Shown here one piece after another: positions 35,830-45,999 of a DNA stretch of 64,000 nucleotides (position 1 is the first letter of the stretch; the number at the start of each line of letters is the position of its first letter). The stretch is taken from NCBI GenBank assembly GCA_947650285.1, contig CANTFL010001488.1, forward strand, positions 1-64,000, given 5' to 3'. A program made the translations under genes and the position numbers. The notes below the pieces were generated by a model. It was not told where the DNA came from and made no database searches. It was given only the letters and a program-made list of their open reading frames with translations. The stretch is from Hyaloperonospora brassicae. Its lineage: Eukaryota; Oomycota; Peronosporomycetes; Peronosporales; Peronosporaceae.

Positions 35830-38650
35830 AATGGTCATAGTGAAGAGTTTGGATGGTCCCGCAAGCGATCAATTGCCTCTTTGACTTCCGGATTGTCTGT
35901 GAAAACATTCGAGAACAATTTAAGTCCGCGAAAGAGCTCGACAAAATCTCCCCTTGAGAGGTCCGTAGCCTGTCCTAAATTGGTCGTAGTTGTGACAGCA
36001 GCGAGCACGGGGAGAACGAAAAAGTTCATCTTGGACGCGTAGTGCGATGTTTGTGCGAAAGTCGTAAGGTCGAGGTAAGTCGCAGAATGGTGCAGCAAGT
36101 GGGCATGCATTCTTGCCGGGTTGGCTCGGGCCGAATCGATCGAATGAAAGTCGTTTCGTTCGGGACGAACGGTTGTTATCTATCAGACGCGGCATCCTGT
36201 CGAACAAAAACGCATGCCTGTTGACGCTGCTCGAGAGGGAAACGACCGGGACAGGCGAAGACAACTCTTGCAGGCCTGTTTCATGCACGTTTCAATGTCT
36301 AAAAATTTTGGCTTTTACAATCTTGCTCCTACAAGAGAACTAGTGTCGTCATACTCATCATTCGACGCCACCATCCACTGATCTACGCCGTCTGGCATGA
36401 TTTGGTAGATGATACTGCAGATAGATCCATCTGAAAAAAGGATCACCCGTTGGTGTACATACTTCATTGATGCGGCCCGAAAAGAGCGCTCCCACGCCAA
36501 AAAGTACGTGGATGAGTCCAACGCAAAGTCAGAACGCCATGCTGCAAGACCTGGTGTAGTTCCCACACTCTTCTAGACGTTTGACAAGGCCGACTGTCAT
36601 AAAGATGTTTGGATGGACCAGTCACGGGTCCACGACCGACGAACATGATCGCGGCTGTCCATTTTTTGCAGCCTTTCGAGGTAGTATTTTTCTGGAACAG
36701 TCATCATACCAGCGAAATCGCTGCGGGATGGTATGGTGTCACCGCCACGTACCTGCTACAGCGGAGGAACGAGGACGAAGTTTGAAACCTATGAGCCGCA
36801 TTGAGTGCATGAGCACATGGGCGGTCGCGTACACCAGAGATGATCGGGATTGAGCAGGCCAGCTCTTGTGCAAGATGCTCCCATGTCAGCTCGAAGAGGG
36901 AGAGGTGCATTCAATACAGAACACTCGACGCGAAGCACAAGAGCTCAGTGCGACCGATGGCCGGAGGAAGGCCAAGTGAGCACGTCAAGATACGTGCAGT
37001 CGGGCAGCGCTCGCCATGAACCTACGCCACTGCTACAGACCCAATGCATCGTAACAATATTTGGCGTAGATCGTTATGTAGATAGCACTCGTGGCGCTCG
37101 TAAACATTTCATAGCGAAGATGTAAATGCCTTGCCTACCCTTAATCGTAGATTATCTTCATCTACGAAAAGTATTGCTATTTGAGGAAGAGAGGAGAGAC
37201 GAAAACTTGTGCGAGTACGAAGACCGATAGCCGGTCCCTTCAAAATGCCTCCAAAGCTCGTGTCAGTAACCTCCACTACCGCCAATGAGCCTCTAGCATA
37301 CATATTGCGGCGTAGCTTGTCGAAAAGCGGGGTCTAACCGGGGTCTAACCGTTCTGATTCCAAGAAAGTTGGACAACTCTGACATACCCGACTAGATTTG
37401 GCATCACGCGTCGACACATCGCCATGTTTCCGCGGCAGTAAGTGATCAAAAGATGACACAGCAACAAAGCGGCAAACAGTGACAGGTTGATTTTAATAAC
37501 TACACGTCGTCTGTTAGTCATCTTGCGAATATCATTTATGAGCCAGTGTAAATAAGCAAGCTGGTTTCTAAACGAGGGTATTCAAGGTGTCTGGCTTATT
37601 CACCACCCCACCCCGTCCCTCCAGCGGTTCCTTAGCCACTTTAAACTACCAGGTCTGCAGTTCCGTCGATGAACTCTGACACCCAAATTACAGTATCGTG
37701 CTCATTAGTACCAGGCATGAATGTCTGTTGCAGGCGGTGATTTGCCACAACACATTTGCATCTAGCAAGTCGTGGGCCTTCCGAGCAAAAAGAAACAACT
37801 GCTCACCATACCTGCTACAGAGAGACATGCAAGATCGCTGACATCGCATTTGCTATCCAAAGCCACGAATGCTGGTCTTACGATCTGAAAATCAAGTCCT
37901 TTTTGACCGTCATGCCAGCATCGAACGACGGCAACAACTATGCCAATGACTAGGTTTAGCGCATTCCTTGACACCCATCAACCTGAAGGTACAGGCTACA
38001 AGCTATTGTTCTTGGTCATCTGTACCAGGCTCAGGCACGGTAATCAGCAAATTGTGTCTATTTGACATCATGCACGCACAAGGCTTACACGGTCTACCAC
38101 GCATCTATGAGATTTTTTATGGGAAACAAGTAACTACAAACACTGGTCATTCGAAGCTGGGTCATATATTTGATCCACATCAACACATCAAGATGCGTTG
38201 ATGATTGCACCCAAACGCATTAGTGAAAAGGTTATGTATGTGCGGTTTGAATCCTGGCCAGTTATCTGCAGCAACACCGTCACGTTCGCCAGATCTCCTT
38301 TCAATGTATTTGCCATTCAACAGATGCATCTTGGCCTCTGGCCTATGCGGGTGTCCCTGACAGAAAGCGTTACTGGAGTTGTAATCACAGGCACAAACAT
38401 AATTTTCTTGTGACGCTCCGCAGTGTTAGTCATGTACGCAGATTGACCTCGTTGCTGGTAATACGACACTGCAACAATTTGCTCTGCGGGTACTGCAAGC
38501 ATATGCTTCGGTTGCTGTTGCTGACTCTTGCGTCTACGACGTTAATATCGCTTCCGTGTCGCGAACTTCGATTGATCTCATCGAGAGTACGCTGCATTGA
38601 AGCAAGAAACTCACTGCATATGCGGTCCAGGACCGGTGCATGGTGCTAAC
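35830..38650. repeat. Diverged single copy of the array unit
   Basis: Blocks of this region align colinearly, in the same orientation, with the unit of the left array. Examples are the signal-peptide start region (35990-36030 against about 1432-1463), the leader around AAACGCATGCC (36205-36225 against 1635-1655), the TGCAGTATCATCT block on the minus strand (about 36400-36420 against 1857-1875), the TGAAACCT...GTCAGCTCGA block (36780-36895 against 2262-2375), the GCTAGAGG/TATTGCGGCG-TAGCTTGTCGAAAAGCGG block (37285-37335 against 2925-2965), and CTCACCATACCTGC...GCTGACATCGC (37800-37850 against 3473-3520). Identity is patchy and indel-rich, so the duplication is old. It shows that the unit predates its recent amplification. 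Confidence 0.75.
35835..36029 (-). CDS. Diverged paralogue of the array's secreted peptide
   Basis: A 64-residue protein with a signal peptide (MNFFVLPVLAAV, then a Thr-rich stretch ending LGQA). It aligns with the array protein at the N-terminus: both begin MN, share LAAV in the hydrophobic core and GQA just after it. The mature part has diverged, lacks the LPVVGG repeats and has no cysteine; it keeps a charged Pro-Glu-Val...Leu-Arg stretch. The start was chosen by homology with the array gene and by the degraded initiator-like element about 50 bp upstream; an ATG 27 codons upstream is rejected. The 15-residue shorter length suggests loss of one repeat half. It could be functional or decaying; the intact frame and signal peptide favour function. 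Confidence 0.55.
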   Translation of the reverse strand: MNFFVLPVLAAVTTTTNLGQATDLSRGDFVELFRGLKLFSNVFTDNPEVKEAIDRLRDHPNSSL

Positions 38651-39025
38651 CGCAGTATTGCGGTCTTGATCCTTGGAAGCTAGCATGTGAGCTGCCTTGC
38701 TCCATTGTGATCATGGTTTTAACACGCGTCAAACATGTGCATGAAACATGCCTCAGTAGATGGGTATTTCCCATGTGCAGACATCTATGCGGACTCAATG
38801 TAGGCGGATGTGGCGTAAATTTTGCAAGTGTTGCCAGAATTTCGTATTCCCTTGCGCCATTAGTGCTTGTCGATTTAGTAGTTGACAAAGAAGCGATATT
38901 TTGATGTCTAGTCTTTCTTGTACTACATGTAAAAGCCTACAAATGATGATGCCAGCTTGTCATAGTGAAGTACTGAAGGAAGCAATTCGATTCTCCCGAC
39001 GAGCTCCTGCTTTCTTGTCGAATCT

Positions 39026-39958
39026 TCATTTCGAAGCAGCAGCATATGGCACGAGCTCTGAGAGATCGTGCGCGATCTTTTTCGACGCAAGCTCAGGGTT
39101 TTCCATCACTAACACGTGCGAGTTACCCTCCATAGGTTCTCTCACATTATAGATGTGGGGCAGCTTTCTCTGTAGCGTCTCAAAATGATCGCGAAACCAT
39201 ATCTTCGAGCGACTACCCCAGTGGAATGTAATGGGACATTTCGGCTGCTGCAGCTCGTTCTCGGTCAGCCACAAGGGTTTCTGGCAGTACAGAGAAGCTT
39301 CGAGGTTCGGATGGCATGCCAAAGTGACGGTACCATCTTCCGCTTCTCTTAGACCACCACGAAGGTATCCACCGAGCGCTTCGCGATCCCACTTGGCAAA
39401 GTTCTGCCAATTGTAAAAGTGCTCTTCAGCTGCAGCACGAGAGGGCCACGACATGCGTCGTTGGAGTGCGAGGGTGGCCATAAAATCAACCAAGTAGTCG
39501 GTCTCGGGTGACTGTTGCGCAAGGACAGGTTCGAACAGAATGAGACCACTGAAGGTGCCCGGGCGAGCCACCTCCGCAGCCCAAAGGCCTGATGACCCCA
39601 TTGAATGGCCAACTCCGATGAGTATGTGGTGCGTCTTGTTTTCAGTCTCTGTGCTTGTCTTTTGCTTCCACGCTTTCACTTCGTCGTTCACCGCACCAGC
39701 CGCCCACTCGACGAGGTCGTGTTTCTCGTTCCACACTCGTGGTGCTTTCGGACTGCTAAGGTCCACGCTCAAGTGCTGCAATAGAGTCGGATCCTGTTGG
39801 TTGCCATGGTACGGGAAGTCGAACGTGATGTAATCCGTCGGAACCGATTGAAGCATTTGCGAGTCTTTCAGACGGCGCGTGATGGGGTCCCAGGTGTCCT
39901 TGCAGAAGCTGCCACCATGGGCGAACAACACCGTAACTTTTGTGTTGGTGGCAGCCAT
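39026..39958 (-). CDS. Alpha/beta hydrolase fold protein
   Basis: An intronless gene of 310 residues. Near the N-terminus, FAHGG (about 12-16) is the oxyanion-type HG motif after the first strand. GHSMG (117-121) is the nucleophile elbow with Ser119. LFEPV (141-145) follows the next strand, and GNSH (279-282) supplies a probable catalytic His281. This is an ester- or acyl-cleaving serine hydrolase of the Abhydrolase_6 type, probably related to the fungal LPX1/AKT2-like lipase-esterase group; substrate unknown. The start at 39958 is preferred because a near-perfect oomycete initiator (minus strand GCTCACTTTCCATTGT, 39960-39975) sits immediately upstream. The open frame reaches 40 codons further up (ATG at 40078), but that part would lie upstream of the inferred transcription start. 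The C-terminus, AAASK, is not a good peroxisomal signal. Next gene rightwards on the same strand is the MBOAT acyltransferase. Confidence 0.9.
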   Translation of the reverse strand: MAATNTKVTVLFAHGGSFCKDTWDPITRRLKDSQMLQSVPTDYITFDFPYHGNQQDPTLLQHLSVDLSSPKAPRVWNEKHDLVEWAAGAVNDEVKAWKQKTSTETENKTHHILIGVGHSMGSSGLWAAEVARPGTFSGLILFEPVLAQQSPETDYLVDFMATLALQRRMSWPSRAAAEEHFYNWQNFAKWDREALGGYLRGGLREAEDGTVTLACHPNLEASLYCQKPLWLTENELQQPKCPITFHWGSRSKIWFRDHFETLQRKLPHIYNVREPMEGNSHVLVMENPELASKKIAHDLSELVPYAAASK

Positions 39959-39959
39959 G

Positions 39960-39975
39960 ACAATGGAAAGTGAGC
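39960..39975 (-). promoter_or_regulatory. Initiator core promoter of the alpha/beta hydrolase gene
   Basis: On the minus strand this reads GCTCACTTTCCATTGT and matches the oomycete consensus GCTCATTYYNCAWTTT at 14 of 16 positions. It ends one base before the ATG at 39958, which implies a very short 5' leader and decides the start codon. Confidence 0.65.
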
Positions 39976-41560
39976 AATGCAAAAGGAGTGACTTCAATGT
40001 TGGACAGCTGGTTGCAAAGGTCCTCAATGTGTGTCGTGCCTTGCAACATGTTGGCGTCACCTCAGGTAAGTTGCTCACGCGCCCGCGTATGACTATGATG
40101 ACAAAATGGACTGTCTATACGTGAAATATCGGTCACTCCGAGGTGTTTTTCCACAATCAAGAGACGCGGAAGCACTTGCGTAGACAGTGCATAGGCTGTA
40201 GACCTGCTTTGCACGCGTGTCAACTGACGTATCTCGTGTGTTTTGCTGGTGCCATCAACTTCGTCTTGCGATGCGAAGGCCCGTGTTTTAGTCTGTCGCA
40301 ATACTCACGGTTACCGTACGCACTAAAAAACATAGCTCGAGTTCTGGTAGCATCGGTGCTATACTGGACGTAAAGGTGACTACTTTTACCCGAGAAAGCT
40401 GTTGTGGTTCCATCGTCTTCTTGTTATAGGATAGACGCATAGTGCTTAATCTTGTGCCGACGTTTTCTCGCTCGACAAATTCTGGTACGATCGTACTCAC
40501 GACCACTAAGTAGCTACCAGTGGATTGTAGATTGCAGCTGTACCGATAAACTGCGTGCGAACCATCTAGTCAAGAGCATCACAACGCGGGCACCACACAA
40601 AGCAGTGTGGCGCCAGCACAGCACATAGGGAGGCGTAACATACCCACGACAATGAGATATGACTCCGATCCTTGGTATCGACCACCGATTGAGGTGCGAT
40701 ACTTTGTGAAAAACGTTCGCTGATCCCCGCTCGAGCCTGGGCACGACGTTTGCAAAGCAAAGAACAATCCTAACGTAAGGTACGGTACTGCATTGAAAGT
40801 CCGAGCAGGTCGGTCTCAAGACTTTAGGCCGAGCGGCGACGTGTTGATGGTGTGTGGCTCGCTGTCTGGGCTAGGTCGACTGTCTATCGAAGGTCATGTT
40901 TGATCGCTAAAGCCCTTTGCTCGCGAGGATAGTCTGACCTTGCTAGTCATTTACGTTGCAGCCAGATCGGTGAACCAGACAGCATGTGTAGGCCGCACAC
41001 GATTCCTGTTTGTAACTTTGCTGGTCCATGCTCGAAGACATCATCATCATGCACATGAGCTCAGTCAACGTAGTCAGTCTCCTATTGTTTTCTATGGAGG
41101 CAGCCGGTTACAAATTGGCTGCTTCCATACCGACTTGTGTATCGCCAAGCGCTTAAGCCAATGCAATACAGTAACCTACATTATTTAGACGTGTCATTGC
41201 TACCAGCGCTTTTTTATGCGCTCATGATGATAGCTCCTGCTTCATACCTGAACGTGATGGCCTGCTTCATACCTGGACGTGAGGGCCTGTTAGGTTCAAA
41301 AGGTCCGGTTACGACACGACTCGAAGCGGTATCGACTAGGGCCGTGCTAGGGGAAGGACGTTACTCTCTTCGCTGGTAAGCAATCCATGCATCTCTGTAG
41401 CTTCACAATAGCTGATGTTGTCAACATACGCAATCGCATCACGAGCAAGCGTAAAACGTTTCGACAGGTCGTGGGGCGGTGCATCGACTGATCACATTAC
41501 AGCAGGCTAACGCATCACATGCTAAGGTATATCAATCGACAAGCTTTATGCAATGCAGAG
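39976..41560. other. Intergenic stretch without a supported gene
   Basis: Moderate GC content, with short frames on both strands (for example 40288-40506 and 40514-40819 on minus, 40940-41188 on plus). None carries a recognisable motif or splices convincingly. A perfect-length 25 bp tandem duplication with two mismatches lies at 41236-41285. Confidence 0.5.
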
Positions 41561-41565
41561 ACTCC

Positions 41566-43869
41566 TTACTCGGCTTTCTTCTTGTCTGACGACGCAAAAC
41601 GGCGTTGGGGGAAGAGGCTGAAACACACCAGGAGGCCAATACTCACGATGTGCGGAAGGAAGTACCACGAGCTCCAAATGGCAAGGCACCGACGCACATC
41701 CATGATCTCAAACGCTACACCAGCGTACTGCATCGCTATCCATGTCAGGAAGACGCCAGAAATGTCGTAGAAAAATGCCAACGGGTGCGTGGTTCGACCA
41801 AAGTACGACAGGAAGATAGCATGTGGGTGTGCTTTGCGATCTTCCGTAAAGTGGAAGTACGGTCTCAGGCGACGGCGAAGATCTACACGAATTTACCACA
41901 ACGGTCATTGATTGAGCATGTCAGTACAATAGCGCAGAAGAGTTAACGTAGAGACAAAACTTACGCTTTCCAACTTCAATGTAAATGCCACCCAGTAGAA
42001 AGAACAGATAGTAGCCCGGGGAGAGTCCCTTATACAGTAACAAATACCCCGTTAGTCGCGTCCAGTACCTGTTTGCAGAACAGTGATACGCATGACAACA
42101 AGTAAATTTGCTCTTACATGCCAAAGCGCACTGACAAAAAACGAAGCCATCGTGGACAACAGACCAGGCTTCCCCGACTTCAACAGACCAACACGCTGGT
42201 AAATGTCTACGAAGCAGCGTTTAACATCGAGTGTATACTGTCAGCCAAAAGTGTCTACATATTGCAGCAGAAGCAAAAGTAATGACGTACAAGTATTGAT
42301 CCACCGTGCAACGCCGATATTCCAGTTGTTGATCGCAACACGGAAGTTGGTAGGAATCTCCACGCAGAGGAGATCGTTGTTTGTGATTCCATTCCTGCAA
42401 GCCACACGTACAGCCATCACAACATATGTTGCGTCACAATGTTCGAGCGATACAAACGACCGGTGCCGATTCACCTACCATTTCCCAGTTGCCTGCACGT
42501 AGCCAACGCCAGCAGCAGCGCTTGCGGCTTCGGCCAAGGACCACGCTAAGTACTGTTGAAGGCAAGGTCGCAGACAGTGAGTCAGGTGTTTACAAGTAGT
42601 GACACAGATCAAAACAAGCATACAAACAACTTACGAAGCGAAAACGGAACAAGACGACGGGAATACACATGAGGATGCAGCGCACAACCCACGACGACTT
42701 CGTGAAAAAGTCCGGCGAGTCGATCTTTTCGACTGGGAATTGCAGCGATGCGAAGAAGCCTACCGCCGAAATCTACACATCAACGCGAAGCACAGAGCAT
42801 CAGCATTGAGAGAGATGGGTTTAGTAGAGGTAAGCGCATCAACATACCATGATGACGAACAGGTTGCGGACGTGAATCATGAACGGGGCGACGCGGATGT
42901 CCTGGGTACGGCGATATCAATGTGTCAGCGCCATCATAATCTTTCGCAAGTAATCGGAAAATGAACTGAGCGAGCAAAAGAGTCTACCTGCATCCAATAG
43001 ACATAGTCCTTGTACTCAAAAGCAGGACCGGCAAGAAATGTCGGGAAGAAAAATACAAAACCTGTATCAAAAGTCAAGAAGTCAGCACCAGGACCAGCGA
43101 CTCGAGATACTCACGACTTTGCACTCACCGAAGTATGGAATCAGCCCCGGGATTTCCTTAAGCTCATTCTTGAGCATCGTAGGCGTTTTCCTCTCCTTAG
43201 GTAGACCGCCGTCGCTGTAGTTGATCGCGACACTGCCGAGCTTGAGTGTCAGGATCATCTGCGCCGAGTCCCACACAATGTCTGGACTATGGAATTCACG
43301 GTAGTAGTGACTTTACAAACGGCAACAACCGCATCATTAGTTATAAAGAAAACGAACGCGACAGCGTTTCCAGTACAAAGGCCCGCACATTCCAACGAGA
43401 TACACCAGCAGCAGCGACAGTACAAGGCGCCCAACGAGGTCCCTGCTCATACAGACGTGGCACGATTCCTCCTAAGCTTAGTAGGTTATAAACGTATGCA
43501 TCGGGTTTGGGATTGCCGCACCTTGACGCCACTTTCATGAGCACATAGACTACTCCTGCAGTGCCAATAGTATGCAGCACTGCTATGTCGAACACGAAGA
43601 CACCGGCAAAGAGACCGACCACGACATTAAACAAGTGACCTAATGCACAGAGACAGTGGTTTCAAGTACGGTGAGGCTCAGAGTGATGTGCGTCTATGTA
43701 GCTATTGTGATGCGCATTTTTGTATCGTACGGGAAGTCTCGTCGCGCATCAAGTGGATCAGTGGAGCCACGACGATGCAGCCCACGAGCGCGACCATGAG
43801 GCGGAACCCCCCGACTGGTAAATTTTCGCTCTGGGCGATGCCGTCCACCGGCCCACGCACAAAGTCCAT
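41566..43869 (-). CDS. MBOAT-family lysophospholipid acyltransferase, 12 exons
   Basis: Twelve exons join in frame to 472 codons plus stop: 43869-43731, 43639-43522, 43442-43377, 43310-43129, 43061-42988, 42901-42848, 42772-42635, 42552-42479, 42394-42291, 42206-42118, 42028-41965, 41882-41566. All introns are GT-AG and about 53-130 nt. The product is a polytopic ER membrane protein expected to transfer acyl groups to lysophospholipids (Lands-cycle remodelling). Family marks: HYYREF in exons 3-4; FLAGPAFEYKDYVYW in exon 5; YLAWSLAEAAS in exon 8; WNG...E and WN (Asn307) in exon 9; SALWH ending exon 10 with the catalytic His346; then GLSPGYYLFFLLGGIY in exon 11. The tail ends KKKAE, close to a dilysine ER-retrieval signal. 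The family matches the LPCAT/MBOAT1-2-5 and plant LPLAT group; substrate head-group preference cannot be read from sequence. No lesion was seen. Splice sites are chosen by eye from phase and motif continuity; exons 1-3 are the least certain. Confidence 0.9.
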
Positions 43870-43910
43870 TCTTGCGCTCTGGAGTTGTTTTTACGACTGC
43901 CTGACGTTTT

Positions 43911-43924
43911 TATATTGAATGACA
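43911..43924 (-). promoter_or_regulatory. Possible initiator of the MBOAT gene
   Basis: On the minus strand TCATTCAATAT lies about 45 bp upstream of the start at 43869. It fits the first half of the oomycete initiator (TCATTY), while the flanking part is only AT-rich. Weak evidence. Confidence 0.3.
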
Positions 43925-43967
43925 TGCCGACGTCGCTGCATATTTTATGTGCGGTCGGTACCATTGG

Positions 43968-44600
43968 CTAGAGATTGAGGGTCGTTAAAGCGTGTGTGGC
44001 GAACACAATGTATCCATGCCATCCAGCGAATCGACGATAGATACGAGTAATCCGCCAATCGTACTGCAACATGTCTGGGCGGTGCCGATTACGATGGCGA
44101 AAGTCAGCCGCATGTCTTTTGTCTTCCAGTTTAGATGATGGAAAACAAGATTGACGAATGCAGATTCGACCACGTTCTGCAACGCGATGAGTCGCATTCC
44201 AGGCACTATTTTTCGAATGCGTGTTGACTCCTGCTGACGTGAGGTGGTGCAAGACGCCCTTGAGGTATGGTAATTGTATTTCGGTGCAAGATCGACTGGA
44301 TGTCTTGATGCGAGGTCAAAGAGTTGGATGATCCTGGTGGCGCATCAGAGTCGTCCGCGACGACGAGTCAATGTGCGAAAGTATCTACATCATCCTGTCT
44401 GGCGAGGCGTAAGGCTGAGGCATTTAGGAATAGCTGGCAGCGCAAAGCAGCTAGTCACCATTTAGAAACGAAATCGATCTCTACAGACGTGAACGACGGA
44501 TGTATTCATCAATTTAAGCCCCATGTCCTCGACAATGTCGGTCTCCGCACCTGTGCTACCCCCAGCGACGACACATTTGCTCATACTATCGCAATGTGAA
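43968..44600 (-). other. Unassigned open-frame region upstream of the MBOAT gene
   Basis: Two overlapping minus-strand frames occur here. One (43985-44206, 73 codons) contains a hydrophobic segment (about LTFAIVIGTAQTCCSTIGG) like a membrane helix; the other (43968-44252, 94 codons) is basic. Neither continues convincingly across possible introns. It could be a fragment of a dead membrane-protein gene. I recognise no family. Confidence 0.2.
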
Positions 44601-45660
44601 TACTTATCACTCTGTGTGCGACGTGGCAGCCCCGTTAAAAGAGTTTGCTTCTGAGGTAATATGCCGGTCCAATAATATAACAGTTAGCACGGTAAAATTT
44701 AAATAAACGGATATAGTGGTAATTTTCACCTCCATAAATTGTTACAGTACTTTTCTTCCAGGGTCGGGTAGATTAGTTCGTAAACCCCTGTTGTCGATGG
44801 TCTCATTTTTGTCTTTTCACATGATTGTAACGAAAAGAAGATCATGATTTTGTAAAAATAGTGCGAAGCACTATCTAAACACGTCAAAAAGCGTCTACGA
44901 TATGAGGTTGAGCCATTTAGAATGTGCAAATTGCCCCAGCCTTAAACTTCATTCGCAATATCAACATAAGAAAAACTGCGATCGCCTTCCTATAGCAAAC
45001 AATATGTCTCAAGCAACTCGACTGGTTTATAAGCGCTTACGGCGAGCCACTGAGCGTATGCTGGCTGTCATCTTGCTCGTCTTTAGGCTGAGTCGGAACG
45101 TTGTCGTAAATGATGATGCTCACCTCTAAACGTTCGAAAAAGTAATCTGCTCAGCAGGATATTCGAGCAGTCGAGAAGGTCGTAGATGTCCGTCGGGTGG
45201 GTCATCTCGACCGTCCAATCTGATCTTTTGCTTCTTGTATGACCTCAACCTTAAACTACTGTGCTCTGATGATCGCTGGTCTTACTCGGGTAAAGAAAAG
45301 TGCACTATCCACAGCAACTACAACCACCGGGCTACTTGTAGGACATCTGCTACACAGGTTGGAAATGTAAAGGTGAATACATATTGGCATTGAAAGTCTG
45401 GTAGATACCTACTGTTAAAGATATTTATGTAGTTTCTAAAGAGTCTCCCTTGTCTCTATATATCTTTGCATGTACCCCAACAGTCCTTCCTGTCTCTTAG
45501 ACATTTCATTGTAGGTGTCTCTTCCACTGAGACGCACCACACAACTTTAACATAGAATGTTCTGTGAACTTGATTACTACTCCCTCCAGCACAGCAAATC
45601 TATCCATTTTTTTGCTAGCGTATAGAGGTCTCACACGCTTATTGAAAGATAAGAGTGCTT
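44601..45660. other. No supported gene
   Basis: Mixed-composition DNA with short frames only (for example a 75-codon basic frame at 44902-45129 on plus). No motif is recognisable. Confidence 0.5.
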
Positions 45661-45665
45661 GTGTC

Positions 45666-45992
45666 TCAGCTGAAGGCGATCTTCAATTGGTTCTGCAAAC
45701 TCGCAGAGAAGATATCCGCTGGGTTGATGCGACCATAGTTGGCAGTGAATTCAATCCATAATTGCTGATTCATCAGCTGATACTTGACTGCACGCTGACG
45801 TTTCGTATTGACAATGATGTCCTCCGCATATCCTCTCTCTTCAGCGTATCGTGGATCGTCCTCCAGATGACCCTCAGCTGATAACTTCCTTTCATTCACT
45901 TGCCCAGCCAAGCCTGAACCACGGCTAGATTCCCTGCCTGATGTTGACAGAGGGCCAGCCAGTGTACATGAATTTGAGAGGTAAGAGCGCAT
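45666..45992 (-). other. 108-codon open frame, possible retroelement tail fragment
   Basis: An open frame with a GC-richer composition than its surroundings. Its end, INPADIFSASLQNQL, resembles the NPADIFTK-AL signature at the C-terminus of copia RNase H domains, and the preceding region is rich in charged residues. This is a weak resemblance without supporting neighbouring domains. The alternative is a small hypothetical protein. Confidence 0.25.
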
Positions 45993-45999
45993 GACGGAA

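Noticed and set aside
35830..38650. A motor or ATPase heavy-chain remnant in the unit or its diverged copy
   Set aside because: A few short stretches looked suggestive, but no P-loop or ordered motifs could be found in any frame.
39959..40078. Extended 350-residue start of the alpha/beta hydrolase
   Set aside because: The extra 40 codons lie over and upstream of a strong initiator match and are not part of the hydrolase fold.
41605..41946. 113-codon plus-strand frame and similar frames across 41.5-43.9 kb
   Set aside because: Shadows of the minus-strand MBOAT exons, whose joined frame shows family motifs throughout.
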